Notes: a model not told the origin generated them from the letters alone. A stretch of DNA of 64,000 nucleotides from Hoeflea ulvae (GCF_026619435.1 NZ_JAOVZQ010000001.1:4533501-4597500), one strand, 5' to 3'. Positions 52,523 to 61,250 are shown, counted from the stretch's first letter. Translations and numbers: made by a program.

Positions 52523-53512
52523 ATGCCAACTGTTGCCCCGATTGACCTTGATGACCACTGCCTTGCCGTCGCATTTCTAGAAGACGTTCCGGTCTTTGCG
52601 CTGGCCTCGGGTCAGGTGGTCCGCCTTGACCACGGAACCCACCGCCATGACCTCCATGACGGCTTGCTTGCCACAGCCGTCACCCTCGATGGCAAGAGCC
52701 TGATCAGCGGCGGCGAAGACGGCAAGGTGATGCGGCTTGACGCCGACGGAACCGAAACCACGCTGCGCCCCGCTGCCCGCAAATGGGTCAACGCGGTAGC
52801 CGCCGGGCCGCAAGGCGTTGTTGCCTTTGCCGATGGCCGCACGGCCACGGTATTGTTGGCTGACGGAACAGAGCGGACATTCGAGCAGGCCCGCACCATC
52901 GAGGGCCTTGGCTTTGCGCCCAAGGGGCTGCGGCTGGCGATGGCACGCTACAACGGCGTGTCTCTGGTCTTTGTGCAAGGCAGTGCGCCGGCGATCGATT
53001 TTGAATGGAAGGGCGCCCACAATCAGGTGATGTTCAGCCCCGACGGCCGGTTTCTGGTCACCGCCATGCAGGAAAACGCGCTGCATGGCTGGAGGCTTGA
53101 CGGCAAGCCCGGCACCGAACAGCGCCACATGCGCATGACCGGCTATCCGGCCAAGGTCAAATCGCTGTCCTGGTCCAACAAGGGCAAATGGCTGGCCTCC
53201 TCCGGGGCATCGTCGGCAATTGTCTGGCCGTTTTCGGGCAAGGACGGCCCCATGGGCAAGGGCCCGCTGGAACTCGGCCAGCGCGCCGACACGATGGTGA
53301 CCTGCGTTGCCTGTCACCCGGTCGAGGATCTCGTCGCCATCGGGTTCGGCGACGGCATGGTGCTCGCCGTCCGCATTGCCGACAGCAAGGAAGCCCTGCT
53401 GCGGCGTCCGGGCAAGGGACCGGTCACGGGCTTGGCCTGGAACAAGACTGGTCGCCTGCTCGCGTTTGGATCACAAGCAGGCGATTGCGGCGTGGTCGAC
53501 ATAGCAGGCTGA
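52523..53512 (+). CDS. WD40-repeat protein paired with the CobW GTPase
   Basis: A 329-residue beta-propeller. Several repeat units are visible (LISGGEDGKVMRLDADG, VMFSPDGRFLVTAMQENALHGWRL, SLSWSNKGKWLASSGASSAIVW, VAIGFGDGMVLAVRI, LAWNKTGRLLAFGSQAGDCGVVDI). No signal peptide is seen, so it is probably cytoplasmic. It starts 12 bases after the CobW stop and should be in the same operon. It may scaffold or measure the metal-delivery reaction; the role is unproven. Confidence 0.85.
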   Translation: MPTVAPIDLDDHCLAVAFLEDVPVFALASGQVVRLDHGTHRHDLHDGLLATAVTLDGKSLISGGEDGKVMRLDADGTETTLRPAARKWVNAVAAGPQGVVAFADGRTATVLLADGTERTFEQARTIEGLGFAPKGLRLAMARYNGVSLVFVQGSAPAIDFEWKGAHNQVMFSPDGRFLVTAMQENALHGWRLDGKPGTEQRHMRMTGYPAKVKSLSWSNKGKWLASSGASSAIVWPFSGKDGPMGKGPLELGQRADTMVTCVACHPVEDLVAIGFGDGMVLAVRIADSKEALLRRPGKGPVTGLAWNKTGRLLAFGSQAGDCGVVDIAG

Positions 53513-53524
53513 AACCTTTCCCGG

Positions 53525-53971
53525 TCAGCCCCAGGACAGCTCCAGTTGCGGACGTCCGTTGGAGGTGCGCGCCCGGCTGACGCCGTCCTTGCCGATCACC
53601 CCGTTGACCCGTTTCCGAAAGGCCGAGAAGCTGTCGAAGGTGACAACATCGACGGCTTCATCCAGATCCAGCGACACCCGGAAATGTCCCGGCGTCGAGG
53701 TGATCGCCTGGATGCCGACTATTCTGGCGGTAAAGGGCTGTCCCAGATAGGCACCGCTGACACGGCTGCCGGGCGCGAGGCTTTCGGGTCCGGGCCGGTT
53801 GCCCAGCGCCGCATGCAGGGTGTTCCAGTCGTTGAACCCGTGCTGCGCGGCGATCAGCTCAAGCGCCTTCGAGTGGCCGATGGTTTCACCATTGGACTGT
53901 AGCCGGCTTCGCAGGCGGCGCGCCTGGTCTTTCAATATATTCAAATTTGGCAAAGGCGTGAAATCACGCAT
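53525..53971 (-). CDS. Glyoxalase-related small protein
   Basis: A 148-residue protein. I start at ATG 53971 (MRDFTPLPNLNILKDQARRL), six bases behind AGGAGA; the frame extends upstream with an implausible leader. The segment LRSRLQSNGETIGHSKALELIAAQHGFNDWNTLHAAL matches the 'glyoxalase-related' helical domain found in many short proteins of proteobacterial chromosomes and plasmids. The C-terminal half (RVSGAYLGQPFTARIVGI, then FRVSLDLDEAVDVVTFDSF) looks like a small beta barrel. Function is unknown. It converges with the WD40 gene across 12 bases. Confidence 0.72.
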   Translation of the reverse strand: MRDFTPLPNLNILKDQARRLRSRLQSNGETIGHSKALELIAAQHGFNDWNTLHAALGNRPGPESLAPGSRVSGAYLGQPFTARIVGIQAITSTPGHFRVSLDLDEAVDVVTFDSFSAFRKRVNGVIGKDGVSRARTSNGRPQLELSWG

Positions 53972-54265
53972 GACAGGTCTCCTGGTCGTGCATGCCGCAA
54001 GTGAGGGGTGTCCGCGTTCCGCCATCTGGCATGTCATCGAAAAGGTGACTGCTCGAAAGCTGGAGACTTCACCATGGCACAATGCCTGCGAACGGCCGGG
54101 GCTCCAGACCCGAGGGAGCTCAAATAGGTATGCCAGCAATGATTGTCAATCTGTGGCACAATGGCGCCACTTCAGCGCAAATCGGGCGTGTCTGCCGGGG
54201 CACGAGGAAGACGGAACCATTTTCGGCACCCGGCGTTGGGAAACAGGACCAGCAAGGAGATTTTC
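53972..54265. other. Divergent region upstream of the sugar dehydrogenase genes
   Basis: About 294 bases with no supportable gene. It holds the promoters of the glyoxalase-related gene (leftward) and of the dehydrogenase small-subunit gene (rightward, ribosome site AAGGAG at 54254-54259). Confidence 0.35.
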
Positions 54266-54709
54266 ATGACCAAGCCAAAGTCCACCCTCCCGCTGAACGC
54301 CACCCGGCGCAGCATTCTGATCGGAGGATCGGCCCTGGCCGCGTCTGCCTTCGCTCAATTTCCAAACAATGCCTTTGCCGCCACCATCGATGCCGACGGC
54401 TTTCTGGAATTGTCCAAAAAGCTCACCGGCCACTCCGACCTTTCCGCCGACGACGCCCTGAAGATGTTTGAGGCTTTCAAGGCCATCGGCAAGGGCGACG
54501 ACCTTGCCGCACTCGCAGAGGGTGATGCAGATCCGGAACTGGGCAACGAGGTAGTCGCCTCCTGGTACAGCGGCGTTTCGCCCGACCCCGACAGCGAAGA
54601 GGTGATCACCTATACCGAAGCCCTGATGTGGCCGGCGATGAGCTATACCAAGCCGATGGGCTATTGCGGCGGGGAAACCGGCTACTGGGCCGATCCTCCG
54701 GAAAGCTGA
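54266..54709 (+). CDS. Sugar/alcohol dehydrogenase small subunit, Tat signal
   Basis: A 147-residue protein. The ATG at 54266 follows AAGGAG. A twin-arginine signal is present (NATRRSILIGGSALAASAFA, Arg14-Arg15). The mature part (ADGFLELSKKLTGHSDLSADDALKMFEAF) and the C-terminal ALMWPAMSYTKPMGYCGGETGYWADPP are characteristic of the small subunits of membrane-bound sorbitol, fructose or gluconate dehydrogenases. These carry the large subunit through Tat as a partner. The GMC large subunit starts 47 bases later. The cytochrome c subunit that usually completes the complex is not present nearby. Confidence 0.85.
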   Translation: MTKPKSTLPLNATRRSILIGGSALAASAFAQFPNNAFAATIDADGFLELSKKLTGHSDLSADDALKMFEAFKAIGKGDDLAALAEGDADPELGNEVVASWYSGVSPDPDSEEVITYTEALMWPAMSYTKPMGYCGGETGYWADPPES

Positions 54710-54756
54710 CGCTTTTATATTCGTCCATATTTCAGATATTCCCGGGAGCCAGCATT

Positions 54757-56373
54757 ATGGCCAATGACATCACCGCAGACATTCTCATCATCGGCACTGG
54801 CGTGGCAGGAGCCATTGCAGGCGCCAAGCTCGCCGCCAAGGGCCTCAGCGTCGCCTTTCTCGAAACCGGCAAGCGGATTGACCGCTACGAAGCGGTCGAG
54901 AAATTCTGGAACGCCAAGATCAAGGTGCCGGAATCGGCCTATCCGAACGACCCGACAGCCTCGCATCCGCTGACCCACCGTATCGAGGATTTCTACCAGC
55001 AGACCGGCCCGGAACTGTTCCGCTCCACCTATATCAAGGTGGTCGGCGGCACCACTTGGCACTGGCTCGGCACCACGCTGCGCAACCTGCCTTCGGATTT
55101 CAAGCTGAAAACCCTTTACGGCCACGGCGTCGACTGGCCGATCAGCTATGATGATCTTGAGCCGTTCTATCTGGCCGCGGAAAACGAGATCGGGGTTGCC
55201 GGCGATTCTGCCGAGGACCTGGGCTCGCCGCGCTCGGGCGAGTTCCCGATGCCGCAAATTCCGATGACCTATCTCGACAAGCATTTCGCCTCGGCGCTGG
55301 ATGGCACCGCCTATCAGGTCCGCGCCACCCCGCAGGGGCGCAATTCCGTCTTTCACGGGGACCGGCCCGAATGCTGCGGCAACAATTCCTGCATCCCGAT
55401 ATGTCCGATCCAGGCCAAATACGACGCCACCGTCCACGTCGCCCTTGCCGAACAGGCCGGCGCAAAGGTCCACGAACAGACCACCGCCACCGGGCTAAAT
55501 GTCGGCGAGGACGGCGAGATTGCCTCGGTCGACTTCCGACGCGCCGACGGAACCACCGGCACGGCATCGGGCAAGGTGGTCATTGTCGCAGCCCACGCGC
55601 TCGAAACACCCCGGCTGCTGCTGAACTCTGCTCAGGAAAAGGCGCCCAATGGCGTGTCCAACAGTTCCGACCAGGTCGGCCGCAACCTGATGGACCACCC
55701 GTCCCGCCTGAGCTGGGCCATGGCCGCCGAACCGGTCTGGCCCTATCGCGGACCGCTGGCCACCTCAGGCATCGAAAACCTGCGTGACGGCGAGTTCCGA
55801 AAGGAACGCGGCGCATTCCGCATTGAAATCGGCAATGACGGCCACAGCTGGCCGACCGGCGCACCGACCACCACGGCGTCGGACCTCGCTGCACAGGGCC
55901 TGCGCGGCGAAGAGCTTGACGCGGCAATTAAGGATCTGACCTCTCGCCAGATCCGTCTCGCATCGCTGATCGAACAGTCCCCCGACGCCGAAAACCGCGT
56001 GACGCTTGATCCGAAGAAGCGTGATGCCAACGGCGTGCCCCTGCCCCGCATCCACTATGATTTCGATGAATATACCCGCAAGGGTCTCGACGCCGCGGAA
56101 GCTGCGCATAATGAGGTGTTTGCCGCCCTGGGCGCGACCGACGTGCAGCATTCCTCCGTCATCCAGGGATCAGGGCACATCATCGGCACCGTGAGAATGG
56201 GGTCCGATGCCGGCTCCGCCGTGGTTGACGCCGACCAGCGCAGCTTCGATCACCGCAATCTGTTCCTGCTCGGTTCAGGCACCTTCCCGACCTCGGCCAC
56301 GGCCAATCCGACGCTGACCATCGCGGCCCTGTCGCTGCGGTCGGTCGACGCCATTGCCGCCTCGGTCAAGTAA
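54757..56373 (+). CDS. GMC-family sugar/alcohol dehydrogenase large subunit
   Basis: A 538-residue FAD enzyme without its own signal, expected to travel with the Tat-exported small subunit. The FAD motif is DILIIGTGVAGAIAGAKLA (Gly13, Gly15, Gly18). VVGGTTWHWLGTTLRN is the GMC substrate-side segment. A Cys-rich loop (ECCGNNSCIPICPIQAKYDA) matches the Fe-S cluster site of fructose/glucose dehydrogenases. The C-terminal active-site region is SSVIQGSGHIIGTVRMGSD and LGSGTFPTSATANPTLTIAAL. The substrate (polyol, gluconate, 2-ketogluconate) cannot be assigned. It converges with the AraC-type gene across 26 bases. Confidence 0.9.
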   Translation: MANDITADILIIGTGVAGAIAGAKLAAKGLSVAFLETGKRIDRYEAVEKFWNAKIKVPESAYPNDPTASHPLTHRIEDFYQQTGPELFRSTYIKVVGGTTWHWLGTTLRNLPSDFKLKTLYGHGVDWPISYDDLEPFYLAAENEIGVAGDSAEDLGSPRSGEFPMPQIPMTYLDKHFASALDGTAYQVRATPQGRNSVFHGDRPECCGNNSCIPICPIQAKYDATVHVALAEQAGAKVHEQTTATGLNVGEDGEIASVDFRRADGTTGTASGKVVIVAAHALETPRLLLNSAQEKAPNGVSNSSDQVGRNLMDHPSRLSWAMAAEPVWPYRGPLATSGIENLRDGEFRKERGAFRIEIGNDGHSWPTGAPTTTASDLAAQGLRGEELDAAIKDLTSRQIRLASLIEQSPDAENRVTLDPKKRDANGVPLPRIHYDFDEYTRKGLDAAEAAHNEVFAALGATDVQHSSVIQGSGHIIGTVRMGSDAGSAVVDADQRSFDHRNLFLLGSGTFPTSATANPTLTIAALSLRSVDAIAASVK

Positions 56374-56399
56374 GCGCAGGCCTGCTGCCGGCCAGTCGC

Positions 56400-57467
56400 C
56401 TAATGGGTGATGACGCCGGCCAGCGCGTTTTCGCGATATTCCGTCGGGCTGACCCCGACACGCTCGCGGAAAGCCCGGTTGAACGGTGCCAGTGACGCGT
56501 AGCCGAGGCTGAAGGCGTGCTGGATGATCTGCTCGCGCGCCATCTCCGGATCCGACAGCCTCCGCTTGGCTTCGCGGATCCGGTAATCATTCACGAACGC
56601 CGCGAAATTGCGGTAACCGAGGCCGCCATTGATCAGCCGCCGCAGCCGGTGCTCGGGAACGGACAACAGATCGGCCAGCGCGCCAATGGTCAGGCCCGGT
56701 TCGAGATAGAGCCCGCCATCCATTGCCTTGACCACCCGGTCCAGCTCCAGCCGATCGGCTGCCGACAATTCGCCACGGCCGGCTTCGGCAACCGCCCCGT
56801 TGACCGGGCGCTGGAACAGGCCGTCCTTCAGCGCGGTCAGCCAGTAGGAGAACCCCAGGGCCAGGCAGAAATAGACGGCTGAATAGATCAGGCACAATTC
56901 CGCATTGAGCGGCGCCTCGATGCTGATCAGGTTGGCGACGAACACGAACAGGGTGAAGGGCGGCACCGTGAACGCCAGCGCCAGGCTGAAGCGGCGACGA
57001 TCTTCGATCAGGTCGCTGGCCCGGTTGCGCAGTGCCCGGTAAATGATCAGGCCGAGCAATGTCGCGTTCATCACCACCAGTCCGACAGTGAAAGACAACC
57101 GCAAGCCTTCCGGCGCGAAAACTGCGCCTGTAACCAGCGGAATGGCAATAGCCATCGGCCAGAACATGGCCGCATGCCAGCTGAAGCGGTCGTCAAACAG
57201 CGCCATGACGAACCACCAGAGAAAGATGAAATGCATTTGCTGGAATGTCAGCACCAGGCCACCGGGTGGCGCCAGCATCTCGACAATCGTCGGGGCGTTG
57301 AGCAGGATTTCGACCAGACCGGTGACGCCGAACAGCACGCCGGTGAGGCACAGCGGGCCGAAATCCGGACGCCGCAGGAAACGCGTCACGAGCAGCAACA
57401 GGATTCCGAAGGTCGCACCGCGCAGGATGAGGTCGACAAATCCGGCCAGGGTCAGTTCGATTGACAT
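56400..57467 (-). CDS. AraC-family regulator with N-terminal membrane domain
   Basis: A 355-residue protein. Residues 1-220 consist of about seven hydrophobic helices (LILRGATFGILLLLVTRFL, FIFLWWFVMALF, PMAIAIPLVTGAVFAPEG, VGLVVMNATLLGLIIYRAL, FTVPPFTLFVFVANLIS, LIYSAVYFCLALGFSYWL). Residues about 255-350 are an AraC DNA-binding domain (IGALADLLSVPEHRLRRLIN; IREAKRRLSDPE; IIQHAFSLGYASLAPFNRAF; VGVSPTEYRE). A membrane-anchored AraC protein could sense envelope signals directly. Its target may be the adjacent sugar dehydrogenase or the secreted peptide gene at 57722; this is inference. Confidence 0.88.
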   Translation of the reverse strand: MSIELTLAGFVDLILRGATFGILLLLVTRFLRRPDFGPLCLTGVLFGVTGLVEILLNAPTIVEMLAPPGGLVLTFQQMHFIFLWWFVMALFDDRFSWHAAMFWPMAIAIPLVTGAVFAPEGLRLSFTVGLVVMNATLLGLIIYRALRNRASDLIEDRRRFSLALAFTVPPFTLFVFVANLISIEAPLNAELCLIYSAVYFCLALGFSYWLTALKDGLFQRPVNGAVAEAGRGELSAADRLELDRVVKAMDGGLYLEPGLTIGALADLLSVPEHRLRRLINGGLGYRNFAAFVNDYRIREAKRRLSDPEMAREQIIQHAFSLGYASLAPFNRAFRERVGVSPTEYRENALAGVITH

Positions 57468-57721
57468 GTTCGGTCCGCGAATTGCGCATCACCGGAACTG
57501 GTGCGCGTCAGCATGGCTCCGAGATAAGGACGATCGCCCGAACAGTCCAATCGATTCCGGAATTGTCGCGTCGAAAATGAAACTTCTGCTGCGGATTTCA
57601 AAGTCGCGGGGCGTTAGGGCCGTCCAATCCCCAGATTGCTGTCATCGCCGGTACCGCTCAGTCCTCCAGTAACAGCGGCACAGGCCAGACACATTCAAAC
57701 CCGCTCTCAAAGGAGACAATC
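57468..57721. other. Divergent region between the AraC-type gene and the small secreted protein gene
   Basis: About 254 bases with no supportable gene, holding both promoters. An AAAGGAGA ribosome site (57709-57716) precedes the rightward gene. Confidence 0.35.
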
Positions 57722-57961
57722 ATGAAAAACCTGACCGCAGCCCTGGCCCTTTCTCTTGCCGCTGTCCTGCCCTTCACCGCCTCGGCTTCCCTTGCCGAAA
57801 CCGCCGGCACCCAGGCCGACCTTTGCGTCACCGCGCCGGCCAAGGCCGCCAAGGCAAACATCGACTGCTCCGCAACGTCGAGCTTTGACCGCGAAGACAA
57901 CGCCGCTGCCAAGAAATATCCGGCGGGTCCTGTCTACTCCGGCGGCGGGATCGCATTCTGA
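57722..57961 (+). CDS. Small secreted protein of unknown function
   Basis: A 79-residue protein behind a strong AAAGGAGA ribosome site. The N-terminus (MKNLTAALALSLAAVLPFTA, then SASLAE) is a clear Sec signal peptide, leaving a mature peptide of about 54 residues. The mature part contains two cysteines (DLCVTAP and DCSATSSF) and ends PAGPVYSGGGIAF. I recognise no family. The signal peptide and ribosome site make it a real gene. A 10-bp hairpin follows. Confidence 0.7.
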   Translation: MKNLTAALALSLAAVLPFTASASLAETAGTQADLCVTAPAKAAKANIDCSATSSFDREDNAAAKKYPAGPVYSGGGIAF

Positions 57962-57980
57962 GCTCCTAGCAACCTGATGG

Positions 57981-58011
57981 CAGCGCCGCACCGTTTCGAG
58001 CTGCGGCGCTG
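57981..58011 (+). terminator. Hairpin after the small secreted protein gene
   Basis: CAGCGCCGCA (57981-57990) pairs exactly with TGCGGCGCTG (58002-58011) across an 11-base loop. No T tract follows, so termination is only likely. Confidence 0.5.
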
Positions 58012-58068
58012 TCTCACCCCACGCAAGCCGCATCCACTCGAAATCCCCTCCGGTTTCACGCGTCTTGC

Positions 58069-58126
58069 GCCGGCAGATGCGGCCGCTGCTCCAACCCGGG
58101 GCAGTGGCCGCATCCGCTTTGCCGGC
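58069..58126. other. Long imperfect hairpin in the 345-base gap before the LysR gene
   Basis: An inner stem of 14 bp with one G-T pair (58076-58089 with 58101-58114) is extended by an outer 7-bp stem (58069-58075 with 58120-58126) after a 5-base bulge. It does not end in T residues and sits in non-coding DNA (57962-58306) with no gene I can support. It could be a structured RNA or a REP-like palindrome. Confidence 0.45.
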
Positions 58127-58220
58127 ACCAGTATTTGCCAAATGCACAACTCACGCGAGATCCTTTATCGCGCTGCAACGATCGGCTGTTTTGCCTTTGC
58201 CCCTTGAAAAACGCGTATTC

Positions 58221-58245
58221 TGAACGAATATCCGGTACCTGTTCA
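58221..58245. promoter_or_regulatory. Possible LysR operator TGAAC-N15-GTTCA
   Basis: TGAAC (58221-58225) and GTTCA (58241-58245) are inverse complements 62-86 bases before the LysR start. The overlapping ATTC-N5-GAAT (58217-58229) adds symmetry. This resembles an autoregulatory site. Confidence 0.35.
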
Positions 58246-58306
58246 ATTGCAACGACATTGACAGCGTCTGCCCCGGCCCGGCGCGAACCTCAAGGATCAG
58301 CCTTTC

Positions 58307-59200
58307 ATGGATACATTGACCCGGATTCGCGCCTTTATCGACGTGGTCGAGGCCGAAGGCTTCTCGGCCGCCGCCCGCAAGGTTGGCCGCTCCAAGGCGC
58401 TGCTGTCGAAATATGTCCGCGAACTCGAGGACGACCTGGGAGCCTTGCTGCTCAACCGCACCACCAGGCAGTTTTCCCTGACCGAGGCCGGGCATATCTA
58501 TTTCCGCACCGCCTCCGACATTCTCAAGGAAATCGACAATCTCGCCGATCTGGTGCGCGAAGGCTCGACGGATCTCAAGGGCCGCATCCGGGTGTCGGCT
58601 CCACGCACCTTCGCCGATGCCGCCATCGGCCGGTCGCTGATCGAGTTCGCCGCCGCCCACCCGGATGTCAGCCTGGAAATCATCTCCGATGATCGTTTCG
58701 TCGACCTGGTCGAGGAAGGCTATGACGTGGCGATCCGCATCACCAAGCTCGAGGATTCCGGTCTCATCGCCCGCAAGCTGTCCTCCTTTTCGCTGATTGC
58801 CTGCGCGTCACCGGAGTTTCTGGAAAAGCACGGGCCGATCACCCACCCGTCCCAGCTTGCCAATGTCCCCTGCATTGTCGACACCAATGGCCGGACGCTG
58901 AACAACTGGCGTTTTGAGAACAAGGACGGTTCGTCCTTCTCCGTCACTGTCCATGGCCGGCTCGAGGTCAACAGCCCGCTGACGGCCATGCGCGCAGCCG
59001 AAGCCGGGCTGGGTGTGGCGATTCTGCCTGACTTCATTTTCCGGGAACGCCAGCCGGTCGGCACGCTGGTGCCGATCCTTGAAGAGTACCTTTCCCATGA
59101 TCGCGGTATCTATGCGATTTACCCGCATCGCCGCTATCTGCCCGCCAAGGTTCGCGCCTTCGTCGACTTCCTGAACCAGTGGTTCAAGAACAATCAATGA
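58307..59200 (+). CDS. LysR-family transcriptional regulator
   Basis: A 297-residue regulator. The N-terminal winged helix shows FIDVVEAEGFSAAARKVGRSKALLSKYVRELEDDLG and LLNRTTRQFSLTEAG. The effector domain shows GRIRVSAPRTFADAAIGRSLIEF, YDVAIRITKLEDSGLIARKL and ALRAAEAGLGVAILPDF-like MRAAEAGLGVAILPDFIF. This is the subgroup near PA0477/DmlR-type regulators. Because the nearest downstream genes on its strand (DUF1007-NicO) are 93 bases away, they are possible but not proven targets. An inverted repeat upstream may be its own operator. Confidence 0.93.
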   Translation: MDTLTRIRAFIDVVEAEGFSAAARKVGRSKALLSKYVRELEDDLGALLLNRTTRQFSLTEAGHIYFRTASDILKEIDNLADLVREGSTDLKGRIRVSAPRTFADAAIGRSLIEFAAAHPDVSLEIISDDRFVDLVEEGYDVAIRITKLEDSGLIARKLSSFSLIACASPEFLEKHGPITHPSQLANVPCIVDTNGRTLNNWRFENKDGSSFSVTVHGRLEVNSPLTAMRAAEAGLGVAILPDFIFRERQPVGTLVPILEEYLSHDRGIYAIYPHRRYLPAKVRAFVDFLNQWFKNNQ

Positions 59201-59293
59201 ATCCGGTTTCCGGATAATTCCGGACCTGCCGGATTTTCGTCCAAATTCGGTGCCACCACACCATCCGCAACGGCACAAACAGATTGGCCAATC

Positions 59294-59953
59294 ATGACCA
59301 TGCACTTGACGCGACACCTGCCGGCCGCCACGGCGCTTGTTGCCCTTCTCGCTGCCACGCCTGTTTTGGCGCATCCGCATGTCTTTGCCGAAGCCCGGCT
59401 TGAGATCGATACATCCGCTGATGGCCGCGTGACGGAATTCCGCAATGTCTGGCGGTTTGACGAGGTGTTCTCGTCCAGCGTCATCCTGGATTTTGACGAG
59501 AACGCCAACATGGTGCTTGAGCCCGCCGAACTGGCCAAGATCGGCGACATGGTGACCCAGTCTCTGGCCGAATTCGACTATTACACCACCATCACCGTCA
59601 ATGGCGCGGACAGGGAAATCGTGCTTCCCGAGGCGATCAAGGTCGACTACCAGGACGGCCAGCTGCTGATGTTCTTCGCGGTCCTGCCCAAGACCGAGCT
59701 GCAGCTCGACGGCAGGATTGCGGTGGGCGTGTTCGATCCGACCATGTATGCAGCTCTCGATTTCATCAATGACGAGGACATGATGGTGACCGGCGGCGGC
59801 GCCACCCAATGCACGCGTCAGGTGGTGCGGCCCGACCCCGACGAGGTGATAGCGCAGAACCAGGCCTCCCTGACCGAAGCCTTCTTCGAGACAACCACCA
59901 GCAATGACCTTTCAAAGCTGCTCGCGACGCGGCTGGAGCTTGATTGCCAATGA
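59294..59953 (+). CDS. DUF1007 periplasmic protein
   Basis: A 219-residue protein with a signal peptide (AATALVALLAATPVLAHPHV; the HPHVF start of the mature part is typical). DUF1007 proteins commonly sit beside NicO/RcnA-like nickel-cobalt exporters, as here, and may bind metal in the periplasm through the N-terminal His-Pro-His. The central region (EFRNVWRFDEVFSSSVILDFDENAN) and FFAVLPKTELQLDGRIAVGVFDP are family-like. The stop overlaps the NicO gene start (ATGA), so the two are translationally coupled. Confidence 0.88.
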   Translation: MTMHLTRHLPAATALVALLAATPVLAHPHVFAEARLEIDTSADGRVTEFRNVWRFDEVFSSSVILDFDENANMVLEPAELAKIGDMVTQSLAEFDYYTTITVNGADREIVLPEAIKVDYQDGQLLMFFAVLPKTELQLDGRIAVGVFDPTMYAALDFINDEDMMVTGGGATQCTRQVVRPDPDEVIAQNQASLTEAFFETTTSNDLSKLLATRLELDCQ

Positions 59954-61020
59954 AACCCGTTCGCTTGCGCGTCATCCTCGCATCGGCCGCAATGCTGGTG
60001 CTTCTGGCCGGCGTCGCCCATGCCCAGTCCTCGCTCGGCATCGGCTCGGCCGAGCCCGCCTTTGCCCCCACAGGATTTGGCGGGTCCTTTCTCAACTGGA
60101 TCAATCAGCAGCAGCAGGCCTTCTACCGGTTGCTCACCGGCTCGCTGAAAGCCATGCGCACCGACCCTTGGCAGATGTGGGGGCTGGTCGGCCTGTCGTT
60201 TCTCTATGGCGTGTTTCATGCCGCTGGCCCCGGCCACGGCAAGGCGGTGATATCGTCCTACATGCTCGCCAACGAGGTGGCGCTGAAGCGCGGTGTGGTG
60301 CTGGCGCTGCTTTCGTCCATGCTCCAGGCGCTGACGGCGATCACGGTGGTCGGCGTCGCCTATTACCTGCTGCGCGGCCTGTCGGTGTCGATGACCCAGG
60401 CAACCCATTTCATGGAAGTCGCCAGCTATGCGCTGATCGCCGCCTTCGGCCTCTGGCTGTTGAGCCGCAAGCTGCTTTCCCTGCGCCGCGTCCAACCGGC
60501 GCTGGTGGCTGCCGGGCTGCCCCAGCATCTGCATGTGGATCACGACCATGATCACGATCACCATCATGACCATCATCACCATGCTGCACATCACCACCAT
60601 GCCCATGATCATGGCCACGATCATCACACCCACGCGGAAGGTGAGGTCTGCGCCTCGTGCGGTCATGCCCACTTGCCAGATCCGGGCCTGATTTCGGGCA
60701 AGGATTTCAGCCTGCGCGAAGCCTGGGGCGCTGTGGTGGCCGTGGGATTGCGTCCCTGTTCAGGCGCCTTGATCGTGCTGACATTCTCGATGCTCAACGG
60801 GCTCTGGCTGGCTGGCATCGTCTCGGCCTTCGCCATGGCGATCGGCACCGCGATCACGGTGTCAGCCCCGGCCACGCTTGCGGTGATGGCCAAGGGCGCA
60901 GCCGTGCGTCTGGCCGGCGCCAATATGGGCGGCCATGTCGGTACCTTCATCGAAATCGCTGGAGCGGCGATGGTGTTTGCGCTCGGAATGCTGCTGCTCG
61001 CTGCCTCGCTGCAATCCTGA
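59950..61020 (+). CDS. NicO/RcnA-like nickel-cobalt transporter with His-rich loop
   Basis: A 356-residue membrane protein with an N-terminal signal-like helix. The first family motif, GVFHAAGPGHGKAVISSYML, contains the His and Gly-His expected in the metal path. A His-rich cytoplasmic or periplasmic loop spans about residues 193-228 (for example DHDHDHDHHHDHHHH). The second conserved motif is AVGLRPCSGALIVLTFSML. Members export or import nickel and cobalt. The coupled DUF1007 gene supports the assignment. I use ATG 59950, which overlaps the upstream stop, over TTG 59944. Confidence 0.9.
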   Translation: MKPVRLRVILASAAMLVLLAGVAHAQSSLGIGSAEPAFAPTGFGGSFLNWINQQQQAFYRLLTGSLKAMRTDPWQMWGLVGLSFLYGVFHAAGPGHGKAVISSYMLANEVALKRGVVLALLSSMLQALTAITVVGVAYYLLRGLSVSMTQATHFMEVASYALIAAFGLWLLSRKLLSLRRVQPALVAAGLPQHLHVDHDHDHDHHHDHHHHAAHHHHAHDHGHDHHTHAEGEVCASCGHAHLPDPGLISGKDFSLREAWGAVVAVGLRPCSGALIVLTFSMLNGLWLAGIVSAFAMAIGTAITVSAPATLAVMAKGAAVRLAGANMGGHVGTFIEIAGAAMVFALGMLLLAASLQS

Positions 61021-61025
61021 CCGGT

Positions 61026-61250
61026 CTATTCCGGGCGGTCGTCGCGCTTTTGCTGACGCTTGCCGCGCAGCCAGAACACTGCAAAGAAAGCCAGCACGAA
61101 GCTGATCGCCAGGGCATAGGACAGCCAGGGCGAGATTTCCGACAGGCTTATCATCATTGCCGGCATGAAATAGAACACCAGCCCGGTACCGCCGAGAATG
61201 ATGGCTGCGGCGATCGCCGCAGACCGGCCTGAAGTTGCAGGGTCGCTCAT
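61026..61250 (-). CDS. Small membrane protein, function unknown
   Basis: A 74-residue protein from ATG 61250 (MSDPATSGRSAAIAAAIILG). It has two hydrophobic segments (AAIAAAIILGGTGLVFYFMPA and WLSYALAISFVLAFFAVFWL) and a basic tail (RGKRQQKRDDR). A longer frame exists upstream but has no hydrophobic or family-like start. It converges with the NicO gene across 5 bases. I recognise no family. Confidence 0.6.
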   Translation of the reverse strand: MSDPATSGRSAAIAAAIILGGTGLVFYFMPAMMISLSEISPWLSYALAISFVLAFFAVFWLRGKRQQKRDDRPE

